IMG/VR virus record: IMGVR_UViG_3300027833_000051 | Location: 1 to 61,104 of that record | Length of the DNA: 61,104 bases | Strand: one strand, 5' to 3' | Origin: a virus | Part shown: in pieces, positions 27,897 through 39,800 of the stretch | Layout: each line of letters opens with the position of its first letter | How positions within the stretch are numbered: position 1 is the stretch's first letter | The notes under the pieces: generated by a model | Told to the model about the DNA's origin: nothing | Databases searched by the model: none | Seen by the model: only the letters and a program-made list of their open reading frames with translations | Position numbers and translations under genes: made by a program

Positions 27897-30800
27897 TTAT
27901 CTTGCTAGGAAGAATCCAAGTGCAACTGGTGCACCGTCGACTCCGCCTGTAAAGTTCATCTTAGCTGTAATATTTAGCTGTCCGCCACTGGTTGTTGTAA
28001 TTTCATCGTTAGCAATAAACACTGTACCTGCTGTTAGCGTGTTAACGTTCAAGCTACTTTGTCCACCACCAATTTGTGCAGTAATATAAGATTTAATTGC
28101 ACGTTGTGTAGGAACAACACTGTCACTATTTGCAGTAAAGAATGGATCTGTACTAAACTGTGTAATAATTGCAGAGCCAATACCTAAACCAATACCTTGT
28201 AGCTGTAATGATTGTAGTCCTGCTAAGTTAAACGCATCAGCGTCCAATGTCGCAGTACCTGTACTCTGTTGTACTCCAAACAATCCGCCAACATTAAAGT
28301 TACCGTCTTGGTCAGTACTTGTAAAGAATACTCGTCCACCTTGACTGCCAAGGAATTGTCTTGATTGCAGTGCTGTTGTAATATCCACAAATGGATAATT
28401 TGTATCAGCTTGGTTACCAGTACCAATGTACAAGAAGTCGTGTCCTGTTAGACGTACTTGTGAATACTTGTTAGTAGCAGTTATTTTAGTTCCATCTAAT
28501 GGAGCATTTAATATAGTAAGTGCTGGACTTATTTGGAATGTTGCAGTATAATCACCTGCTAAGCCAATTACGTTATTAACAGCAACTAGTTTATAGAAAA
28601 CTCCTGGAATATTACCAAACTCAACGTTTGATCCTGGCTCTGGTAAGTCAAATAGTCCGCGAACTGCAACAAATGTACTTGCTTGGAACAAGTCTGCACT
28701 ACCATCGCCGCCTAATTCACCAGTAGCAGTTTGATATCCTGTACCTCTATTAGTAAACGTTGGATGACCTAATACTCCGTCACCTTGTCTAGCATCTGTA
28801 GGAGCAACAATAGTTGAATTAGGATCTGTAATAGTTACAATTGGTCCTGTTCTAAACGTTGCATTTGCAAATGTAGCTGTGCTTAATACAACTGGCGTTC
28901 CGCTATTAGCAATTAAGCTTACTGTAATTGTAGTACCATTTGGAATAGTATTAATATAGTACAATGAGTTATTAGTTAGTAATGCATCACCTACGCCTGT
29001 AAACTTAATTTGCTGTCCAACTAACAAGTTGTCAGTTGAGTCAATAGTAATAGTGTTTGCAGCCGTTGTACTTGCTACAGTACCTTTTGGATAACCTGAT
29101 CCTGGTTCTGTTATTCTAATTTCGTTTACAGATCCGTCTGCTTCTTTTAGTCTAGATTCAGCAGTTGCACCAGTTTTTAGTACTGACACTGCGGTGTTTG
29201 CCGCATTAGTCAATGCTACCCATCTTGGATTATTATCTGTGTTGCCAAACGCTAATGCGTTCCAATCTCCGCTTGCAGATAATGTTTGTCCAGTCCAAGT
29301 AACACCATCGTTACTTATTGCACATGCATCAGTACCTTCAGCTATAGCAACAAATAATCCATGTCCATATTCAACTTTTGACCAAGTTTGACTTGACGGA
29401 AGACCAGCAGCACTTGCGTACCACGTTGTTCCGTTATCAATACTATATGCAGCACTTCTGCCACCACTAGCAATTGCTACAAAACGACCGTTACCAAAAG
29501 CAGTACTTGACCAAGTAGTACTTGCTGGTAAGTTGCCTCCTTCTGCCCAAACAATACCGTTTGCACTTACTGCTGACTTATTACCGCCAGTGTTAATAGC
29601 TACGTACTTACCTGCGCCATGTGCCACACTTGAGAATGTACCTGCACTTAGTGCAATATTATCTCTTGATACCCATGTACTACCGTCTGTTGATGTTGCT
29701 GCGCTGCCTGATCCACCTGTTCCGCCAACTGCAACATAAGTGCCGCCAGCATAAACAATATCTGTAAAGTTATTGTTTGGTAATGCTGAACCTGCACTCC
29801 AAGCTGCATTTGCAGCAGCTGATAGTGCTAAGTTTGTATTAGCAGTAGATCCATTAGCAATAGCAACAAACTTAGCGTTTGTATCAACAATAGTTACTGT
29901 CGGAGCACTAGTGTAGCCAGCGCCTACTAATGGTTCGTCATTGCCGTCTAGTGTAAAGTTAATTGCAAATACGCCGCCGTTATCCATTGTTGGAAGTACA
30001 GTAGCTTGTGTGCTTGCGCCTCCACCTGATATTGTAACAGTCGGAGGACTAGTATAACCTAATCCAAAGCTATCAACGTTAACTTCAGTAATTTTATCTG
30101 TTTCAACTGATATTGTTGGTGCTGCTCCGTAACCTGCGCCAGTAGTAGTAATAGTTACTTCTTTAATTACACCATTAAGTACTGTACACACTGCTGTAGC
30201 TGCGCCACCGCCGTTTGTCGGTACAAGGTTAAGTGTCGGAGGTGATGTATAACCTTTTCCGCCATCAACGATTGTAATTTTAGCAACCTGCGTAGGACCA
30301 GGTAAACCAATGCTGTTAAGCTCGCCTAGTTCTGCTGTTAGTATAGCACCAGATCCACCTAAACCACCTACTACAGCACTTGCTGTAGCGCCTTGTCCGC
30401 CACCAAATGCCATTGCTGTCCAGTTAGCACTTGCAACTGCGCCACCAGCAGCCCAAGTAGTGCCGTCTGTTGAATACGTTGTAGCTGTGCCACTATTTTG
30501 TAATGCAACATATCTTCCTGCAGCGTATGTAGCTGCTTTATATGCTGTAGCACTATCTGTTGTAGTTGCTGTTGACGTAAATCCTGGAGCACTATATGTA
30601 ATACTTGGTTCAATAGTATAACCAGTTGTTAAGTCTAAGTTAGTTGCAATTGGAGTACCTTTAACAATATGATCCCAACCTGCTGCATACAATGTTACAG
30701 TTTGTGCAGTTGTAGTTGTTAATGCTACGGCTGCTCCACCTTCTGATGTACTTACAGTAAATGTAGTAGTATTTGGAATTGTAAGTACATAGTAAACTGT

Positions 30801-33800
30801 GTTAGCAGCTAAGTTACCAATTGCTGTACTTAGGTATATTGGCATGTTTACATATAAACTAGCAGTGTCAGCTACAGTTAGTACATTACTAGTTACAGTT
30901 GTTCCAGTAACAGTTTTGTTATCAAAACTATCTTTGTAAACTTTACTGATCTTAGTACCGTTGTTAAATGTTAACACTCTTGCAAACTGTCCAACACCTG
31001 TACCAGCAGTTAATATAATATTCATACCATTATATGCATTTGCTAGTGCAGTATCAGTAGCAGCAATAGTTACTTGTATTTCATTACCACCCTGTGCAAC
31101 GTTTTTAGCTGTTACATAATTTTCGCCGCCTGTCTCGTCGCCATCATCTAAGTCAATTAAGCGAGTTTCCATTATGCCGCCGTCTCTAAACTCGTCAGCA
31201 ATAACAGCAGCGTTAAATCCATCACCACTAATTGCAAAAGATGCGTTAGTGTAATCAGTACCTGCGTTATTATATTCTAGACGTAGAACTGCTTCGCCGT
31301 CTGTAATAACATTACCAATAAACGCATCATTTGATAAGTTATTAACTTCAGCAAACAATGGAATCTCACCAGTGTCAGTGCCTTCAGCAATAACACCGTA
31401 AGTACCATATGAACTGTTACCGTTAGTAGCACGAATACGTCCGCCTAAATCTGCAACATATCCTGAATAGTTATAGTATGAGAACACAGATACAAGCTCT
31501 GTTAATGAGTTGTTACCTGTACACCATACACCAATACCATCTGACAATACTTGTGTAAAGTCATTTGATACCATTGAACGGTTTCCGCCTGCGTGTAATG
31601 CTCCGTCGATCTTATTACCAACACAACCAACGCCAAAGTTAGTTACATTTTGAATATATGGTGATTTATTAGTAACCCATGCTTCACTATCATTTGGACC
31701 AAATCCTGGATCAAGTGCAACAAATGCACCTGCTGTAGGACGTCTTGTATTAAATTCATTAAGCTCAGTTAAGTTACCGCGTAATCCACTTAATGTTTGG
31801 TTACGTACACCAGTTGAGTTTCGTACACGATACAAGTCTGATCTTTCAGAACCATTAACAGCGTTTAAGTAAAGTTCTGCTGCTCTTAGTGCATGGTGAT
31901 TGCCCGGATACTGTAAATCGTATGTAATTGATTCAACATAGCGTATCATATCTCTGCGACATAATGCTTCATCGAAACTATAACTAACAACTGCTACTGA
32001 CGGACTGCCAGCTGTTGCAATTGCGTCTCCGCCTAAAGTTGCTGCTACTTCAATAGTTAGTTCATCAGTACGAGTAACAACATAATAAGTTACTCCTGCT
32101 GTTAATCCAAGTTCACTAACATCAAGCTTTATAGGATCTCCAACTACTAAGTTATGTGGAGTTGCAAAACCAATAGCTGCACTACTTGCACTTGTAATTG
32201 TTCCGCCGTACTGTGACTTAATCCAAGCTGTTGCTTCATTTGCAAGGAAGTTTGTATTAGCTTTAAGGATGTCAACACCTTTAATAACTTCAACATCATT
32301 TTTATAAGTGATTGTGCCAGTAACTTCTGGAGTTACGTTGCTGCCAAAGTCTAATACACTAATAACAATATCCATTAAGCTATTAACACGTTTTCTTGCA
32401 TTAGCAGTATTAAGTACGTCAAGTAGGATATCAGTGCTAGAAACATATGATGCTGCTACGTTTTTCAGTTCTCTAAATGATTGTACTGTAGCAGTTTTTT
32501 GTTTATTAAGCACCACGTCAGCTTGTGTTCCACGATAGTAAGACAATGCTGCAATAACAGTACGATAGTTACTATCCGTCATTAGATCCCAAGTCATTGC
32601 TTCAACAATTAATCCTACATCACGTTTGCATGTTTCTTCAACATACACAAGTGTTGGGTAATTTTCTGCAATATATTCGATAATTGCAGTTTTAATTAAC
32701 TCAACAGACCCTGCCAAGTTAGTAGCTTGTTGTTTTAGACTTGCATTAATACCAGTTGTCGTTGGACTATATGCCCAGACTTGAAGCACTTCTGTCGACG
32801 ATGCTTCATCTTGCATTACTGCCGTTGCGCCTTCAAAATATCTAGTTAATGTAAGCGTAGATGTTGTTGGAGTTGTTTTTACATAATATACTGAAGTAGA
32901 GTCAAGACCAGTAATTGAAGCTACATAAACTTGATCGTTTACTGCAAGACCGTGTACTCCGTCAGTAGTTATTACATTGGATGCAATACTAACTAAATTA
33001 ATTGTAGGTAGCGCAGCAATGCCTGTATCAATTATAAGTTTTAGTTGATCTATTAGTTCACCGACTCGTGTTGTTGTTGCTGCATCGCCAATTGTTTGTA
33101 CATCAGCATCTCTATACTTAGGAACAATAGCAGTTTGTATTGCACCTGGACTACCAAGTGTATTTTGTGCTAGGTCGCCTGTTAAGAATTTTGCATGATC
33201 ATACGCTGCAATTGTTGCTACTTTATCATCTTCGCTAATTACAAGTACTGCATTTTTATAATAAGATAATCCAAATTCATTTGTTGCACTATTACCACCG
33301 TATGTTAAGTCATAACGCAGCGCATCAACTAACATGCCTACATCTCTTTTACATTTTTCTTTACCGTATTCATTAGTTGGATATTCTTGATCTAAATATT
33401 CAATAACTTCAGTTTGAATAAATTCTTTATTTTCCCAAATAATTGCTGCACCGGCTACGTCTTGTGTATCAGTAGTCGATGTTGCTTGCCACTTAACACT
33501 TGGCTTCTTGCCGCCGTCAATAAACGATGTAATTTCATCAATAATTAATGATGTATGTGCTGATGCTGTAGTAGAAGCAATGTGTTTAACTTTGTAGGAT
33601 AAGAAATTAACTGCACCAATAGTAGCTTCTAATTCATTATTAGTTACTTCAGCTGTTGACGTTAACGCTCTATAATAGCTCATACCTGCTTTAATAGAAG
33701 CAAAGTTTGATCCTGTAACTAAGTCACGTGCTAATGCATCAACCATTAAGCCTGCATCTCTACGACATGTTTCTTGATTGTATTTTATTTTCTGCCAGAA

Positions 33801-36800
33801 TTTTTCAACCCAAAATACAACATCTTCAATAATTTCTAATCTGCGACTTACAAGATTATTGTAAGCAGCTCTTGTATCTGGTTCTGCCCAGGCCGTTGCA
33901 ATTTCAATAGTTGCATTTGGCTCAGCGTTGTTAATCCAATCTAATACATCATCTACTCTGTCATCTGCAAATTCAATTGTAAATGCGTTGCCAGCTGTTC
34001 CTGATGTGTCTTGTGTTAAGTTATTACCTGGTGATTTTGTTACAGTTGTTTCTGCAATAACTTCACCAATTACTGTTTTCATTCTAGCATAAGCTGCAAG
34101 TGTTGCTGGAAGTTCGTCCTGACCGATAGTTAATACAAAGTTTGAATAATATGCACTACCTGCAATTAATGACTGTGTATTGCCGCCGTATGTTAAATCA
34201 TAACGTACTGCATCAACAATATATCCAATATCTCGAATACAGTTATCTTGTGCAGAACTGCTTAGTGTTCCCCAAAATGTATCATAACTATTTGTTGAAT
34301 CTTCTAACCACTTACGCACTTCTAATTGTATAAACGCTTCGTTGGCGCCTAGTTGATCAGCAGCATTACTATAAGTTGCAACTGCTCCAGTTGTATTTGT
34401 TGCTGTAGCATATGCAAGGTCAGCAGTTAAATTAGTTGGCATAGTAAGAACATATCCAGGCAGTGCTTCTAACCCGTTTTGCACAATATTTTTAATATCG
34501 TTTGCTCTTGCAACTGCTACATTTGATTCAGCAGTTGTTCCAACCTTACTTTCAATACCTTCTGTAAGCTGAAGTAACGCTTGTTCAATAAAGTTAATAG
34601 TACTAATAGTCGGATCTAGTTGATCTGCAAGAACAACTCCGGCTGATGCTACACCTCTAAGATAAGACATGCCTGCTTTAGCAGTTCTAAAGTCACTTCC
34701 AAATAGTACATCATAAACAATAGCGTCAAGTATATACCCTACATCACGTGAACATGTAGCTTCGTTATACACTAGTGCAGGATACATAAAGTTAATGTAA
34801 TCAATTGCTGCTTCTTGTATAATAGCTTTTCTGTTGTCTACTACTGATTTAAATTGCACTAATGCAGTATCAACCCAAGCAGTACTCGGACTAATTAATG
34901 CAGGGCTATCGCCTGTGTCAATTGTAGCTTTAATTTCGTTAATACGGTCTTGTGCAAATGCTGCTGCTCCTGCACTGCCTGCTGTTCCACTAACATCTTG
35001 TGTTGTTGTGTTACCAGTAGATCTAGTAATAGCAGATCCTGTAGCAACATCATCAATAATATCAGCTATTCTAGTTTGTACAGCAAGTGCTGCTACCTTT
35101 TGGTCGCTTGGTTCTTGTAGTACTCCATTAACATAATACGAATTAGCAGCAACAATAGTTTCTAAGTTGCCACGGTATGTTAAATCATAACGCATAGCAT
35201 CAAGTATATAACCAATATCCCGCAAACATTTTGCTTTGTTAGCTACACTAAGTGAAGTCCATAAAACATTGTAATTTGTATTCATATATGCTTCAACTTC
35301 ATCAATTAAGAATTGTTTGTTAGCAACAATTAATCTACGAGCGTTAAAGAACCCAGTGTCGTAACTAGTTGGATCTGTAATAGTAAACGTAGTTGGCTCA
35401 ACTGTAGATATCATAATATCTCTAATTAGCTCTGCGCTTGTTTCAATTTTATTATTTCCTGAAGTTATATTTTTAATTTCAGATCTTAAAAACTCAATAG
35501 AGTCCAATGTAGCAGATAGTTGACTATCAATAACAACGCCAGCTGATGCAATACCTCTACGATAGCTCATGCCTGCTTTTAATGATCTAAAGCTACTATT
35601 AAACATAATGTCAAATCGTAGTGCATCAATTATAAATCCAATATCTCTTGAGCATTTAGCGTGATCATAAACAAATCCACTATACGTGTTTGTAATAAAT
35701 TGTAGTACTGCTGGTACAACAGTTGTATTTGTTAGTACGTCATTTGCATCACTTTCGATAGCGTCAGCTACCCAAGTAATACTAGGATAAACTACTGCCG
35801 GAATGTTACTTAAACTTCCTGCATCAATTGATGTTATAAGGATATCTAATAATGTGCTTACTTCAGCCTCTTCAGTTGCGCCTGTCAAGTAACCGTTAAT
35901 AATAGTTTTTAGCTGTGTCATTGCTAATACTTCAATAGCTCTTTGTGCTACCGGAAGTACTGATACCCAACCATCAAAATATGCTTTTGTTGATTCGATT
36001 GTTGCACTGTTACCGCCGTAGTTTACGTCATAGCAAAGTGCATCAATAATATAACCAGTGTCTCTTTCACAAGTTGCAGTATCATAACTTAGTGAAGGAT
36101 AGTTTGTTGTGATCCAAGTTGTTAATGCACTAATAATAGCTGCACGATTGTCTACCATTTCTGTACGTGCATCAGTTTTTGCTTGTACAGAATTTGTAAA
36201 TGTTAATGCATCTGCACTTGCTACACCGTTAGTAATGATGTCAGCTACTTCAGCCCAATATGCAGTATTACGTGTAATTGAATCTGCGTCTGAAAGTAAT
36301 GCTTCTACTAATATTTTCTCTTGTGCAATTGCTCCTAGTGTTTCAGTTAATTGGCCTGTTAATACTTTTACACTAGAACCTCTACGATATGAAAGACCAT
36401 CTCTTACTGCGTTAAAGTTAGTGTTTAATGCAATATCATATGCGGCGCCAGTTTTTAGTATACCAGAATCTCTACGACACTTAGCACTATCATATACAAA
36501 GGAACCAAAGTTGCTATTAATATAATCAATAACAGATGATTGTAATGTTGCTTTAGAAGAAAGGATCTCAGTGTTAACTGTTGTTAACGGTACTGATACC
36601 CAACTAGTGTCTGGAGCAACTACACTTGGCAATGTTCCGTCATTATCAATGCAGTCATAAATTTCTTGTATGCGTGTATCTGCAAAAGTTTCAGCAGCAC
36701 TACTACCAGCATCGTTGTCAACGTTTTGTGCAACGTTGTTACCAGTTGTTCCTACAACCGTAGTTTCAACAATGATGTCACCAATGATTGATTTTAAGTG

Positions 36801-39800
36801 TGCATATGTTGCAAGTGTTTCGTCTTTCTTGCCAGTACCGTATACTGGGTTGCCGTTTACAAAGTAACTTCTTGCAGCAACAGTAGTCTCTGAATTACCG
36901 CCGTATGTTAAGTCGTAACGTAAAGCGTCAATAATATATCTAGTATCTCTTTCGCAATTTAATGTATTAAACGTAAAGTCTGCTGCAAACGGTGCAATTA
37001 CACCGTCAACTTGTGCTTGAATCCAAGCAGTTTGTTCTGCAACAATAAACTCAACGTTTGCTGTAAGTTGTGCAACTGCATTAGCAAATCCTGCATCACT
37101 TGCATTGTTTGATCCGCTTGTAGGTGTACTACCTATTGCCGGTAATGCTGGAACTTGATCTAATCCAAGACCTAAAACATCTTGAATTAATTCTACACCA
37201 ACGTCTAATCTATCAGTAGCATCTGTTGTTCCGCCGTAGCCGTTAACAAATTGCTGTGCTGCTGTATTTCCGCTAGTAGGAGTAATTTCAATATTTTGCA
37301 TAAGATCTGGAACTAACGCTTTAATTCTGTTTAAAGAACTAATAGTTTTAGGTTTATCATTTGCTAGTAATGCAATTGCTGGTTGTGGTTGAACAACACT
37401 TGTACGTAGTTCGTCACCAACAACAGCAGTAAATTCTGGAACAATAATCGGTAATACTTCGTTATAAGTGCCAGTTTTTATAAACAGTGTTGTGTTTGGA
37501 TTAGTTACAGTAGGAATAGCTGTTGCCGAACCTGCATTTAATCCAGTTGTAATAATATCTATCATTGCTGCTGCTTTTGAAATACCAGTAGCTTCAGCTG
37601 TTAAACTAGTGTCAATGACTTGTATTGCTCTATCTCCAAGATCAATATCATTAAATGACTGATAGTTTAATGGTTGTTTGTTAGCTAAAACATCAGCTAT
37701 AATACTTTTTAGCTGTACATTTGCTGCAACTGTTTGAGTCTTTTGAGAGCCAAACGTTCCGTTAATGTATAAATTTCCTGCAGGCGTATAATAAGATTTA
37801 GCAGCTTCGGTAGTTTTTAAAGTTCCGCCTCGTGAAACATCATATATTATTGCATCAATAATTAAGCCAGTATCGCGCTCACACTTAACAGAATCGTAAG
37901 CTAAGTCGCCTACCATTCTACCAGATTGCGTAGTTAATACTAACGGAATGCCGCTATTTTGTACAGTACTAATTCTAAATTTTGTTGCAGAAGTAGCAGA
38001 TTCAACATAGTAAATTGTTCCTGCTGTGACGCCACCTAATGTGCCGGCAAACACAATTGGCATGCCAGGTGTTAGATTAGCTGTTGACGCTGTAGTGAAT
38101 TCTTGTGTACCAACTTGTGATGCTGTAACAACTACTCTATATGTATAGCCAATCCAGCTAGACACTTCCTTCATCATAAATTCTTTATTATTTTTAAGAA
38201 TAACTTTTGCTTGTGGATTCAAATAACCGTCACGTACTTGCTCTAGTGCATAACGCACACTGCTCCAAGGTTTGTCAACTGTTAGTCCGTTTATTGGTGC
38301 TGGTATGTTTTCGCCTAGTGGGCCAACATAAACAACGTTGTCGATCAAACCGTAGTTTGCCCAACTTGGTTTACCATCAGTAACACGTAGAATTTGGCCG
38401 TCAATACCAATCGGTAGTCTTGTTGGTCCGTTGTCGCCGTAATAAACTAAGTCACCTTCGGTAGTTAATGATAATGCTTCTGAACCTAATGTTAGTAGAT
38501 TCCAGTATGCTGCAACTGCATCGTTGTCTGGTCTTTTTGCTGTATCAGCTGTGTGCTTTTGTACACAGATAAAACTACTTGCTCCAAAGAACACTACATC
38601 GCCTACATTGTAAACTGTTGTTGATTTCCAAGAAGATGAATTACCTACGTGTGTAATTGTGTCAATTGCGCCTGCTGTAACACCTGTTACTGTAACAGTA
38701 ATATCGTTAGCAGGACTAGTTCCACCAACATTTGCGCCGGAGATAGTAACAACGTTAGTATCAGCATATCCTGTACCAGCAAATCCTGTTGATACACTAA
38801 TTGAATAAACTGTATTAGCTTTTACAACATCAAAACGTGCGCCTGAGCCACTTACTCCAGTAGCATTTACAGCCTGTACTTGTAGGAATGTTTCAGTACT
38901 CTGAGTCCAGTTAACACCGGAGTTTAATCGGCTCCATGCAGCGTCTGTAGTAGGCTCTGCGTCAGCGTTGTCAGTTAGTGCTACATAAGTCGAGCCACCT
39001 AATCTAACAACGTCTCCGACCAAGTAACTAGTTAGTGAAGAATATTCGCCTTGGAACTTAAAGCCGGTTGTAAATACTGACCAATCATCTGCGCTAATTG
39101 TTGGCTTGTCGCCTGTAGTATTTCTTTTAGCAACATAAACGTAACCACCATAAGTTACCGTGTCACCAGTTTGGTATGCAGTTCCAATTGCCCATGAGTC
39201 TTCAAATTGGAAGCCTTCGATGAACGAATCAAATTTAGCTTCGTCTGACTCAAACGCATTTGATGTGTGCGCCTCAGTTACAATCCAAATATTGCCGCCG
39301 TACTTAACTAAGTCATTAACACGATATCTAGTTGCTGTTACCCAGTCACCTGTGTAAACAATACCGTCACTAAATAATGTCCATTTAGAAGAGTCAGCTT
39401 CTAAACCTAAAATATCTGTTGCTGCTGAAACGTGTGCAGTATTACAAACATAAACAAATCCACCGTAGCGAACTAGGTCATTTATTTTAAATCTTGTTGT
39501 GTTTGTCCAAGAACTTTTCCAATCAAAGGAAGTTGCAAACGCTGTCCATTTTGACAAATCATTTTCTAATCCTAAATATGTCGGTGATGCATATGTAGCT
39601 GATACGTGACCAGTTTCGCAAATGTAAACATTTGCACCATACTTAACCACGTCACCCGGAGCATATTCTACTTCAGATTCCCAATCACCTTTCCAACTAG
39701 TTCCGTCAGATACTATTTCCCACTTAGGTATTTCATTGGTAAAATCTGTGTTAAATTCTGATGCAGCAGTGTGATTTTTAATACATATATAAGATTTGCC

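Noticed and set aside
31917-37883. CRISPR-like regular repeats
   Set aside because: The repeats are protein-coding, degenerate at the DNA level and about 450 bases apart, with no short exact repeats or spacers.
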